This document shows, in pieces, positions 1 to 7,700 of a DNA stretch of 34,913 nt. The stretch comes from Thioalkalivibrio nitratireducens (GTDB lineage Bacteria; Pseudomonadota; Gammaproteobacteria; Ectothiorhodospirales; Ectothiorhodospiraceae). Position 1 is the first letter of the stretch. Each line of letters begins with the position of its first letter. Made by a program: the position numbers and the translations under genes. The notes below the pieces were generated by a model. The model did no database searches, was not told where the DNA came from, and saw only the letters and a list, made by a program, of their open reading frames with translations. Location of the stretch: NCBI GenBank assembly GCA_011390385.1, contig JAABSN010000010.1, positions 1 through 34,913 on the forward strand. The letters run 5' to 3'.

Positions 1-500
1 GAATCGAACTGCGCCGATTCGGGACTCTGCACCGCCGTCAGGCCGCCCATTGCCTTGATCGCCTGCAGACCCGCCGTACCGTCCGAACCCATGCCGGAGA
101 GCACGACGCCGATGGCACGCTCACCCTGCCCGCTGGCCAGCGATGAGAACAGGACGTTGATCGGCAGGCGCATGCCCCTTGGCTCCTCGGGTGCGGCCAA
201 GTGCAGCCTGCCGTCGACCACGGTGAGTTCCGTGTTCGGCGGAATCACGTACACGCGATCGGGTTCGACGCGCATGTCCTGCTCGGCCGCGCGCACCGGC
301 ATGGCGGTAACCCGTTGCAGCAACTCGGGCAGCAGCGCCTTCTGCGTGGGATCGAGATGCTGCACCACGACGCAGGCGATACCACTGCCGGGCGGTACCC
401 GTTGCAGGAACTGCTCGAGCGCGACCAGACCGCCGGCAGAGGCACCGATACCAATGATGCGCGTCGCCGCCTCAGGACACGGAAGGGGACGATGACCCAT
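1..500 (-). CDS. CheB-type methylesterase domain protein, 3' part outside the window
   Basis: The reverse strand encodes 166 residues from ATG at 500 to the left edge with no stop. An in-frame TGA at 506-504 fixes the start region. The fold is the CheB C-terminal methylesterase, which removes methyl groups from glutamates of chemoreceptors. The catalytic triad is readable: Ser21 in GIGASAGG, His49 in VVQHLDP and Asp140 in LSGMGSDGTAG. There is no receiver domain before it, since the catalytic domain begins within about 12 residues of the start. Free-standing CheB domains of this kind usually head CheB-CheR-PAS fusion sensors, so a CheR domain may follow beyond the edge; that is inference. It lies 23 bases after the PAS gene on the same strand, so the two are probably co-transcribed. 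Confidence 0.85.
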   Translation of the reverse strand, partial: MGHRPLPCPEAATRIIGIGASAGGLVALEQFLQRVPPGSGIACVVVQHLDPTQKALLPELLQRVTAMPVRAAEQDMRVEPDRVYVIPPNTELTVVDGRLHLAAPEEPRGMRLPINVLFSSLASGQGERAIGVVLSGMGSDGTAGLQAIKAMGGLTAVQSPESAQFD

Positions 501-523
501 GCCTCAACCGCTCATGAGCGAGT

Positions 524-1129
524 TCACACCGGCAATGACTTGCAATTCGTGACGATCATCAGCGCACCCTCACCACCCGGGGCAAGGCTGGCGTGGATTC
601 GCAACGGGTTCTGGCCGCTCCCCCGGTCGCTCGACGCAACTTCGCAACAGACCCCCTGTGCGCCCTCGCGCAACGCATCGAACAACTCGAGGACCGCCGA
701 CCGGCTGTCCTGCGCGAAGAAAGCGGCGATCGGCTGGCCTCCGAGCCCGCCCGGCCCGGTGCCGAGCAGTTCAGCCCCGGCACGATTGGCCTCGACGACC
801 TGGCCATCGAGCCCGACCACCAGGTAGCCCACCGGCGCGAAGTCGTAAAGAGCCCGGTAGTGGGTCAGCGCGTGGGACAGTTCCTGCTGATTGGCTTCAA
901 GCTGGGCATGCTGCAGATCCAGTTCGACCTGGTGCGTCTGCAGTTCGCTCAGCAGCTTGAGCGCATCCGCCGCCGTATCGGGAGAGCTCGCCAGTCTGTA
1001 CAGAAGCGTCAGGGCGTCTGCCCCGACTGTCCAGCCACCAGCGGGAGGAGCCGAGCGCTCCCTGAGGCGGTTCTCGGCGTCCAGGCGCAGTTGTGCCTGT
1101 TTCCGGAATTCGGAATTCAGATTCCGCAT
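524..1129 (-). CDS. PAS-domain signalling protein
   Basis: This 201-residue soluble protein has a hydrophilic N-terminus, a probable coiled coil around residues 52-90 (LSELQTHQVELD region) and a single PAS domain from about residue 90 to 197 (core YRALYDFAPVGYLVVGLDG, then VVEANRAGAELLG). No kinase, GGDEF or transmembrane segment is visible. The open frame extends upstream to 1351, but I chose ATG 1129 because GGAGGA sits five to six bases before it and the upstream extension is low-complexity and Arg-rich. The coiled-coil plus PAS arrangement is the one found inside CheB/CheR/PAS fusion sensors, and the next gene is a CheB domain. It may be a split-off sensory module of that system. Ligand and output are unknown. 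Confidence 0.75.
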   Translation of the reverse strand: MRNLNSEFRKQAQLRLDAENRLRERSAPPAGGWTVGADALTLLYRLASSPDTAADALKLLSELQTHQVELDLQHAQLEANQQELSHALTHYRALYDFAPVGYLVVGLDGQVVEANRAGAELLGTGPGGLGGQPIAAFFAQDSRSAVLELFDALREGAQGVCCEVASSDRGSGQNPLRIHASLAPGGEGALMIVTNCKSLPV

Positions 1130-1232
1130 GGCTCCTCCGTTCACTTCCATCGAAGGGTCGCACCCCTTCGCCCGCATGATAGCCCGAACTCCAGGCCATT
1201 CGCTTCCCGGCGATACCTCCGGATAGCTCGGC

Positions 1233-1409
1233 TCAGATCGAGTCCTTGATTTCATTCTTCGTGTCGCCATATCCCGCCTGGATCTTCCCGCCTGCCTTCT
1301 GGATCCTTCCCTTTCGTTCGAGTTCCCTGTTGCCCACTGCATTGCCGGCAACCTGCTTCATCTTGCCCTTCGCCTCTTCGGCTCTGCCTTTGACCTGATC
1401 CTTGTTCAT
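1233..1409 (-). CDS. CsbD-like small stress protein
   Basis: This 58-residue protein begins MNKDQVKGRAEEAKGKMKQV and matches the CsbD family (PF05532): short, highly charged, Lys/Glu-rich, with alternating KG and AG motifs and no cysteine or membrane segment. CsbD proteins are induced by general stress or osmotic shock in many bacteria, but their molecular function is not established. The open frame extends to 1637; ATG 1409 is chosen because the family begins there and GGGAGAAGATC provides a ribosome site. A copy of the repeated promoter-like element (1445-1488) points at it, giving a leader of about 30 bases. Confidence 0.9.
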   Translation of the reverse strand: MNKDQVKGRAEEAKGKMKQVAGNAVGNRELERKGRIQKAGGKIQAGYGDTKNEIKDSI

Positions 1410-1444
1410 GATCTTCTCCCGGTAACGCATGACGATGAAAAATG

Positions 1445-1488
1445 AGGCTACGGCGACCCCGTCGCAATGTCTGTCCGCTACCGAACAT
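1445..1488 (-). promoter_or_regulatory. Repeated promoter-like element, copy A (towards csbD-like gene)
   Basis: On the minus strand the box ATGTTCGGTAGCGGACAGAC (1488-1469) contains the inverted repeat TGTTCG-GTAG-CGGACA. After exactly 18 bases comes TAGCCT (1450-1445), placed like a -10 hexamer. The predicted transcript would start near 1438, about 30 bases before the CsbD ATG. The same box-N18-TA arrangement occurs at three other places in the window. The hexamer here is a poor -10 match on its own. Confidence 0.55.
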
Positions 1489-1598
1489 AACCGTGGATCA
1501 GCGCAAGATCGGCCCACGTGCCCGGGCATACGCCCACTTCGAGGGAAAAATGGACCGGCCGGAGGCCGGCCGCCATACACCGATGCCACACGGTCTCT

Positions 1599-1645
1599 CT
1601 GTGCGGCGCCGCACCGACGCGACGTCCGGCGGCGCATAACATAAT
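1599..1645 (+). promoter_or_regulatory. Repeated promoter-like element, copy D (towards the 24-residue peptide gene)
   Basis: The box CTGTGCGGCGCCGCACCGAC (1599-1618) contains a perfect 14-base palindrome (1601-1614) and ends in the same ACMGAC as copies A and C. After exactly 18 bases comes TAACATAAT (1637-1645), which contains -10-like hexamers. It lies about 60 bases before the ATG at 1706 and has the same orientation as that gene. Confidence 0.55.
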
Positions 1646-1705
1646 GCCTGACACAACGGGTTCAGGCTGTCCACCGCTGAGCCCATCCATAGACAGGAGA
1701 AGCTC

Positions 1706-1780
1706 ATGAACCAGATCATCTACATCGTCGGTGCCATCGTCATCGTGCTATTCATCCTTGGATTCTTCGGACTTCGCTAA
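1706..1780 (+). CDS. 24-residue hydrophobic membrane peptide
   Basis: ATG 1706 to TAA 1778-1780 encodes a peptide starting MNQIIYIVGAIVIVLFILGF and ending FGLR. It is essentially one transmembrane helix with a short positively charged C-terminus. CAGGAGA lies about seven bases before the ATG, a good ribosome site. Very similar short peptides (MNxIIYIVG...VIVLxIL.FFGLR) are, to my knowledge, common but uncharacterised in proteobacteria, and gene callers often miss them. A copy of the repeated promoter-like element sits upstream in the same orientation. Function is unknown; a single-helix membrane modulator is one possibility. Confidence 0.75.
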   Translation: MNQIIYIVGAIVIVLFILGFFGLR

Positions 1781-2167
1781 GGTCGTCGATCGTCGTGGCG
1801 TCAGTCCTGCTTGTGGAGACGGCTCGACTGACCAAGGGCCCAGCGGCCAAGGCGCCTGGAAGTGCCATCATCCCGAACGAGCGGGCGTTTCGTCGTGTTC
1901 GCCGGCAATGCACCTGGATGCCGCCGCTGCGACCGTAAGCCCGTTGGGAGCTCGGGTATTGACCTTCGTTCATGTTCCGAATTGCCGCTCTGTGCCGGCA
2001 ACAACAAGAACCTTCATTCTTTCCATGCCGCGTGGATTTTTTGGGTACGGTGCGCGGTCGCCGAAGCTGTCGACCCGTACTCGGGTGGCGCGTGTCCGAT
2101 CGGACACCCACTCGTTCACACCATGCCAGTGCATTCCGTACTGGCTCTCGTAACCTGGAGAAGTGAT
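1781..2167. other. Intergenic region without a recognisable gene
   Basis: About 390 bases separate the 24-residue peptide gene from the DUF3185 gene. Open frames crossing it on both strands have no recognisable protein character. It contains a perfect 16-base palindrome at 2092-2107. I see no clear terminator after the peptide gene. Confidence 0.5.
2092..2107. promoter_or_regulatory. Perfect palindrome GTGTCCGATCGGACAC
   Basis: A 16-base perfect inverted repeat lies 60 bases upstream of the DUF3185 ATG at 2168. Its half-sites TGTCCG/CGGACA resemble those of the repeated element found elsewhere in this block, but the centre is 2 bases rather than 4, and no TA hexamer follows at the 18-base distance. 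It is a candidate operator for a dimeric regulator, possibly related or possibly separate. Confidence 0.4.
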
Positions 2168-2380
2168 ATGACCTCAGCCCGTATTCTTGGAATCGTTCTT
2201 CTGGTCGCCGGCATCGTCGCGCTTTACTTCGGCTGGCAAGCCTCCGAAAGCCTCGTCGAACAGACGCATGAGACAATGACGGGGCGATTCACCGACGAAA
2301 CGATGTGGTACTTCATCGGCGGGGGCGTGGCGGCCGTTGCCGGTCTGTTGCTGACGTTGTTCGGTAGCGGGAAGCACTGA
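2168..2380 (+). CDS. DUF3185 family small membrane protein
   Basis: This 70-residue protein has two membrane helices (about residues 4-24 and 47-66) joined by a polar loop containing TGRFTDETMWYFIGGG. The loop motif (T..PTD.TMW..IGG) and the topology fit the DUF3185 family of unknown function. Start ATG 2168 is preceded by GGAGAAG; the open frame reaches back to 1862, but that part has no family similarity. It sits among other small stress-type genes, with a 16-base palindrome upstream. Confidence 0.8.
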   Translation: MTSARILGIVLLVAGIVALYFGWQASESLVEQTHETMTGRFTDETMWYFIGGGVAAVAGLLLTLFGSGKH

Positions 2381-2528
2381 GGGAGATCGGAATACCCGCC
2401 CCCTGATCGTTGCCGTCTGCTCGCTCTGGATACATCGGCCGCGTTCTCGACCGACGGTGCACAAAGACACCCTGGATCGCTGCATCGGTACCCTGTCGCG
2501 CATCACGGTCTACGGGATACGGAGCCCG

Positions 2529-2555
2529 GAAAAATGCCCCGCGTCAGCGGGGCAT
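2529..2555 (-). terminator. Intrinsic terminator of the glycine-zipper lipoprotein gene
   Basis: A perfect 9-bp stem ATGCCCCGC / GCGGGGCAT (2534-2542 and 2547-2555) with a four-base loop is followed, on the minus strand, by a T tract (A tract 2530-2534 on the plus strand). It lies about 30 bases after the stop of the minus-strand lipoprotein gene. It may also stop plus-strand transcripts from the DUF3185 gene, but there is no T tract on that side. Confidence 0.85.
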
Positions 2556-2584
2556 CGGTCCAGGTCCCGGCCGACCGGGGGTGA

Positions 2585-3088
2585 TCAGTATTTGTACATC
2601 GTGCCGTTGCCGATGCGAACACGGTCGCCCACACGAAAATCGGTGGCGTTGGGATGCAATAGTGCCTGATAGCCGCCGTCATTCATGCGTACCGTGACGC
2701 GATAGGCATCCTCGGACGGTCCCCGCTGCCACTTCTCGATTTCGTGGCCCAGATAGGCGCCGCCCGCAGTGCCGGCAATCGTCGCGGCGGTGGTCCCTCG
2801 GCCGGAACCGACCTGACTACCCGCCAGACCACCGGCTACCGCGCCGGCCACAGCGCCCACTCCGATTCCCGATCCGCCGATACCACTTGATGCCTGCTCG
2901 ACGTGCTCGACGGAGTTCACGACGCCATAACCCGCGTACACGTCCTGTTGGACGGCCTGGGTGCCGGATGTGCCGCCACCTCCGAAGGGCGAACCCGTCG
3001 TCGTTGCACACCCCCCCATAGCCAGAGCCGCTACCACCGCGACCGTTGAGCCGATGGCCCGTGTTACATTGATCGATGTTGATTTCAT
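2585..3088 (-). CDS. Glycine-zipper outer-membrane-type lipoprotein (SlyB/Pcp-like)
   Basis: This 167-residue protein has an N-terminal lipoprotein signal with the modified cysteine predicted at Cys27 (AMGGC), then a Gly/Ser-rich linker, a glycine-zipper 2TM segment around residues 75-118 (GAVAGAVAGGLAGSQVG and TIAGTAGGAYLGHEIE), and a short beta domain ending FRVGDRVRIGNGTMYKY. This is the SlyB/Pcp-like layout. Such proteins sit in the outer membrane and are linked to envelope integrity and stress. ATG 3088 is preceded by GGAGACAG. A strong intrinsic terminator follows the gene. The exact role here is unknown. Confidence 0.85.
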   Translation of the reverse strand: MKSTSINVTRAIGSTVAVVAALAMGGCATTTGSPFGGGGTSGTQAVQQDVYAGYGVVNSVEHVEQASSGIGGSGIGVGAVAGAVAGGLAGSQVGSGRGTTAATIAGTAGGAYLGHEIEKWQRGPSEDAYRVTVRMNDGGYQALLHPNATDFRVGDRVRIGNGTMYKY

Positions 3089-3121
3089 GACCTGTCTCCT
3101 TGATTCTTTTCAGAAGGCTGT

Positions 3122-3140
3122 GCGCCGAAAAAACCGGCGC
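3122..3140. repeat. Stem-loop in the lipoprotein gene leader
   Basis: The inverted repeat GCGCCG / CGGCGC (3122-3127 and 3135-3140) with a seven-base A/T-only-plus-one loop lies 34 bases before the lipoprotein ATG. On the minus strand the loop is GTTTTTT. It could be an mRNA leader hairpin or a protein-binding palindrome; it is not placed as a terminator. Confidence 0.35.
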
Positions 3141-3307
3141 CGTAATCGTCGAGACGTGTCGATTCACCACAGTTTCCGAAGCGCATCTCGATTCCGCTCC
3201 GTTGACCCCAGCTCCGCTGGACCCGGGCTTGCGTCCGCGCCTTGCCTCGACGGGGTCGCCGAGCATCAATTCCATCGTGCGCCTTTCGGGGCATTCCCTC
3301 TGTGCGG

Positions 3308-4348
3308 TCACGCGCTTAGCGAAGGGACCGCCGGGTTCGCTTGCTCGAAGGGGATGAGACGCCGCCGCTCCTCGTCCCACAGGGCGAGCCGCACGCAGCG
3401 GAGGCTTTGCCGCAGCGTGATACGACTGAGTTCCCTGAGCCGGGGATGGTCCTTCAGCACCTCGGGCAGCCGGTAGGACGGGATCCGGCTGGCGAGATGG
3501 TGGACGTGGTGTATTCCGATATTCGCGGTGAACCAGCGCAGGGGAGCGGGCAGGTCGTAGTAGGAGCTGCCGTACAGGGCCGTTTCATGGAAGGTCCAGT
3601 CGTCGTCGTGCGCCCAGAACGTATTCTCGAACTGATGCTGAACATAGAACAACCAGACTCCGATCGCTCCGGCAAGGATCGCGATCGGCAGGTGGACGAT
3701 AAGAAAGGTCCCCGCACCCACCAGCGAAATCAATCCGGTGACGACAAGCACGATCGCCGCATTCGTGCCCATCGTGCTCAGCCACGGCATCCATCCCGCG
3801 CGCATGAAGCCCACCGGGAGGCGGTTTTGCAACAGGAAGAGGTAGACAGGACCCAGACCGAACAGGACCAGCGGGTGCCGGTACGCGCGATAGCGCAGGC
3901 GCTGGATCCGCGGCAGGGCGTGGTAGGCGTGCACACTCAAGGTGTCAATGCTGCCCACACGCGCGCGTTCCAGGTTGCCGGAGTGCGCGTGATGGAGAGC
4001 GTGCGTGTAACGCCAGAAATCGTAGGGGGTAAGCGTCAATATGCCCAGCGCCCGACCCACCCAGTCATTGGCGCGCCGGGAGGGAAAGAACGACCCGTGC
4101 CCGCAGTCGTGCTGGATCATGAACAGGCGCACGAGAAACCCTGCGGCGGGCACGGCCAGCAAAAGGCCGAGCCAATAGCCGGCACTCACGCTCGCCCAGG
4201 TGAGGAACCAGAAGATACCGAACGGGATCAGTGTGATCGCCAGCTCGAAGACGCTGCGGGTGAGTAACGGCGCTCGATAAACGGTCAGTGCGCGCTGCAG
4301 CGCCTGAAGGTCGATGCTGGTGTCGGGAACGGGTGCTTGTAGCTCCAT
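3308..4348 (-). CDS. Membrane fatty acid desaturase
   Basis: This 346-residue integral membrane protein carries the three histidine boxes of the acyl-lipid desaturase family (PF00487): HDCGH at 80-84, HALHHAH at 116-122 and HHVHH at 280-284. These bind the di-iron centre that inserts a cis double bond into acyl chains. Hydrophobic segments lie around residues 34-75, 160-180 and 190-235. The box spacing and length fit delta-12/omega-6-type bacterial desaturases, but regiospecificity cannot be read from sequence. I chose ATG 4348 because CGGAG precedes it; a longer frame to 4438 adds a low-complexity extension. A repeated promoter-like element (4540-4583, minus strand) points at it from about 190 bases upstream. 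Likely role: adjusting membrane fluidity under cold or envelope stress. Confidence 0.88.
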   Translation of the reverse strand: MELQAPVPDTSIDLQALQRALTVYRAPLLTRSVFELAITLIPFGIFWFLTWASVSAGYWLGLLLAVPAAGFLVRLFMIQHDCGHGSFFPSRRANDWVGRALGILTLTPYDFWRYTHALHHAHSGNLERARVGSIDTLSVHAYHALPRIQRLRYRAYRHPLVLFGLGPVYLFLLQNRLPVGFMRAGWMPWLSTMGTNAAIVLVVTGLISLVGAGTFLIVHLPIAILAGAIGVWLFYVQHQFENTFWAHDDDWTFHETALYGSSYYDLPAPLRWFTANIGIHHVHHLASRIPSYRLPEVLKDHPRLRELSRITLRQSLRCVRLALWDEERRRLIPFEQANPAVPSLSA

Positions 4349-4488
4349 GGGTGGACTCCGGAATGGGCTCGCCGACCCCGGGGTTCGAGCCCATCGCCGG
4401 CGTCCCGGTTTCTGACACTCGACCTGCGGCCCCGGCACAGGGTCCGCAAGCCGTCCGCCTCCATACTGGATCCGGGCTGGCTCGCTGT

Positions 4489-4532
4489 ATGTTCGCTACC
4501 GCACACTGCGCTCGGGGGTCGCCACGTATATC
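4489..4532 (+). promoter_or_regulatory. Repeated promoter-like element, copy B (towards glucan synthase)
   Basis: The box ATGTTCGCTACCGCACACTG (4489-4508) contains the inverted repeat TGTTCG-CTAC-CGCACA. After exactly 18 bases comes TATATC (4527-4532), the best -10-like hexamer of the four copies. The direction is towards the cyclic glucan synthase gene, with a predicted leader of 150-220 bases. Confidence 0.5.
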
Positions 4533-4539
4533 GCTTGAG

Positions 4540-4583
4540 ACGTTAGCCGGACGACGGAGCGGAGTCGGTGCGCTTGCGAACAT
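4540..4583 (-). promoter_or_regulatory. Repeated promoter-like element, copy C (towards desaturase)
   Basis: On the minus strand the box ATGTTCGCAAGCGCACCGAC (4583-4564) is followed after exactly 18 bases by TAACGT (4545-4540). It shares the ATGTTCG start with A and B and the CACCGAC end with D. It points at the desaturase gene, with a predicted leader of about 185 bases, and faces copy B with only seven bases between the two -10-like hexamers. Confidence 0.5.
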
Positions 4584-4758
4584 ACGGGGGCAATGCAAGG
4601 TGCGACACTAAAGCACAGCCAAGAGGGTCGCGCACGATGGGGTAGGCCATCCCGTCCTGACCAACCTGCGTTCGGACGAGGAGAAGGTCATCGACATCAA
4701 GGCGTTCGCATTTTCCTCACGCACGCGAGATGCGCTGCGCCACGACCGTGACACCGAG

Positions 4759-7700
4759 TTGCTGCGTTCGGAACTCTTGAGTATCGAGCAGCTGAAGCGC
4801 CATGCGGTCGCGCTGGCCGGGCAGCACCGCATGGATCCGCGTCCCAGCCCGGACCGGTTGCTGGTGCGGCTGGCGGACAATGAGCGGGTTCTGCTCGCGG
4901 CTTACGATGTCGTGACGGCCACGCGTGCAGAAGCGCCGGGACAACGGGTGGTGCCGGCCGAGGCCTGGCTGCTCGACAACTTCTACCTGATCGAGCAACA
5001 GATCGGGATGGCGCGGCGACATCTGCCACGCGGCTTCAGCCGGCAACTCCCGCGCCTGGCTCATGGCGCGTCCACCGGCTTCCCGCGGATCTACGACCTG
5101 GCGCTGGAACTGATCTCGCACATGGACGGCCGCGTGGATCGCGACAACACCACGGAGTTCATCGCTGCCTACCAGACCGTCGAACCGCTCAAACTGGGTG
5201 AGCTGTGGGCATTCCCGATCATGCTCCAACTGGCGTTGCTGGAAAACCTGCGCCGTGTCGCGGTGCGCATCGCCCAGCGACGCGTGGAGCGCGACGCGGC
5301 CATCTCCTGGGCGGACCGCATGCTGGCGGCCGCGGAACGCGAACCCTCGCAGTTGATTCAGTTGCTGGCCGAGTTTGCCAGCGCCGATGTACCTCTGACC
5401 GCACCGTTCGTGGAGGAGTTCTACGGACGGCTCCAGGCCCAGGGACCAGCCATGGCCTTCGTGCAGACCTGGGTCGAGCACCGGCTGCTGGAACAGGGGG
5501 TGAGCGCCACCGGGCTGTCCGAAGCGTATGGACGCACGGCCGCGGCCAACCAGATTTCCATCGCCAACAGCATCGGCAGCCTGCGTTTCATCGGCACCAT
5601 GGACTGGAAGCAGTATGTCGAATCGCTCAGCGCCGTTGAACGGATTCTGCGCGAGGATCCGACGGCAAGCTACGCCGGCCAGGATTTCGCCACCCGCGAC
5701 CGCTACCGGCACGTCATCGAGGAAGTGGCACGACACAGCCGTTGCAGTGAAGCGACGGTGGCACGCGAAGCCATTCGTCTGGCGCAGGCGGCTGCCACGC
5801 ATGGCAACCGCCCGGACCGCACCGCGCATGTGGGCTACTACCTGATCGACCAGGGTCGGCAGGATCTGGAACATGCCGTCGGCCACCGGCCCTCGTGGAG
5901 TTCCCGCGTCGGCCGGATGGTCCGGGGACAGAGGCTTTCCCTGTATCTGAGCCCCATCGTGTTGCTCACGTTCGTCGTGGCAGCGGCCGTTCTGTCTCTC
6001 GGAGGATCAGGGCTCGGTGACGGGCGGACCTGGTTGCTTGCGCTTCCGCTCCTCATCGCCGCCTCGGCACTGGCGATCTCGCTGGTGAATCTGCTGGTCA
6101 CGCACGTCCTGCCGCCGCGCGCGCTGCCGCGCATGGAGTTCTCCCGGGGGATTCCCGACCACCACCGCACCATGGTGATCGTTCCCACCCTGCTGGCACG
6201 ACCGCAGGACGTCGACGATCTGCTCGAAGCCATGGAAATCCGTTATCTCGGGAATCGTGATTCCAATGTGTTCTTCGCCCTGCTGACGGATTTCCGCGAT
6301 GCCTCCGAGCAGACACTCCCGGAAGATGCGGCGCTGCTTGCCCATGCGCGTGGAGCGGTCGAGGAACTCAACCGGACCTACCGCAAAGATCGCCCCTGCA
6401 TTTTCTACCTGTTCCACCGGCCCCGCGTGTGGAATGCGTTCGAACACGTGTGGATGGGCCATGAACGCAAGCGCGGCAAGCTGGAGCAGTTCAATGCCCG
6501 GCTCAGGGGCGAAGCGCCAACGGCGTTCTCGGATATCGTCGGTGATCCGTCGGTGCTGGCGTCGGTCCGGTACGTGATCACCCTGGATACCGATACGCAG
6601 CTGCCGCGCGACGCAGCGGCCGCCCTGGTCGGCAACCTTGCGCACCCGCTCAATCGACCGGTCTACGACGCCGCCAAGGGCCGCGTGGTGGCGGGCTATG
6701 CGATCCTGCAGCCGCGCGCGACGATCAGCCTGACCAGCGCCGGGCAGTCACGCTTCGCTCGGTTGTTCGCCGGTGAGTCGGGTCTCGACCCGTATACTCG
6801 CGAAGTCTCGGACGTCTACCAGGATGTGTTCGGCGAAGGCTCGTTCATCGGCAAGGGCATCTACGACGTGGATGCGTTCCGGCAAGCCGTCGACGGACGC
6901 TTCCCGGAGAACCTGATCCTCAGCCACGACCTGCTCGAGGCAGGATATGCGCGTTCGGCCCTGGTGACCGATGTCGAGCTGATCGAGGAACATCCAGCCA
7001 GTTATGCCGTCGAGGCCAGCCGGCGCCACCGCTGGATACGGGGCGACTGGCAGCTGTCCGGCTGGCTGCTGCCGCGCGTGCCGGGCCCAACCGGCCCGGG
7101 CCAATCCAGAAACGGGCGCCAGCCGAACACGCTCTCGGCCCTGTCGCGATGGAAACTGTTCGACAACCTGCGGCGCAGCCTGGTGGCGCCGGCGCTGCTG
7201 CTCCTGCTTGCAGCGGGATGGCTGCTGGGGCCAGCGTGGCTGTGGACCCTGCTCGTCGCGGGCGTGGTATTCCTGCCCGCTCTTCTGTCCACCATGATCG
7301 ATCTGGTGCAAAGACCAACGGAACGCGACTGGCGCCAGCACCTGATTCTGACCGGCCGATCGGCTGGCCGTCCGCTGCTGCTCGCCGTGCTGACCCTGGC
7401 CTTTCTGCCCTACGACGCGCGCATCAGTGTGGGGGCGATCGTGCGTTCAGGCCTGCGCATGCCGTTTACGCGGCGCGGCCTGCTGCTGTGGCAACTGCCA
7501 TCGTACGCCCGCCGCAACACCCGCCGAACGCCGGCAAGTTTTTTCCGGGAGATGTGGATTGCGCCGGTACTCGCGGGCGCGCTGGGCGTGACGCTGGCCA
7601 TGGCAGGGAGCCTGTCCATGGTATGGCTTGCCGCCGCCCCCATCCTGCTGCTGTGGCTGGTCTCACCGGCGATCGCCTGGTGGATCAGCCGGCCGCTGAC

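Larger units (their letters stand above)
4349..4758. other. Intergenic control region between desaturase and glucan synthase genes
   Basis: This roughly 410-base region separates two divergent genes. It holds two copies of the repeated promoter-like element facing each other (4489-4532 plus, 4540-4583 minus). It also holds a short open frame from ATG 4593 to TGA 4749-4751 (52 codons) that ends eight bases before the TTG at 4759, and a strong ribosome-site sequence GAGGAGAAGG at 4678-4687 with no ATG, GTG or TTG in the glucan-synthase frame behind it. The glucan-synthase frame itself is open back to 4612. Confidence 0.6.

Noticed and set aside
1752..2276. 174-codon minus-strand frame across an intergenic region
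   Set aside because: Arg-rich, overlaps the DUF3185 gene, and has no credible ribosome site or family.
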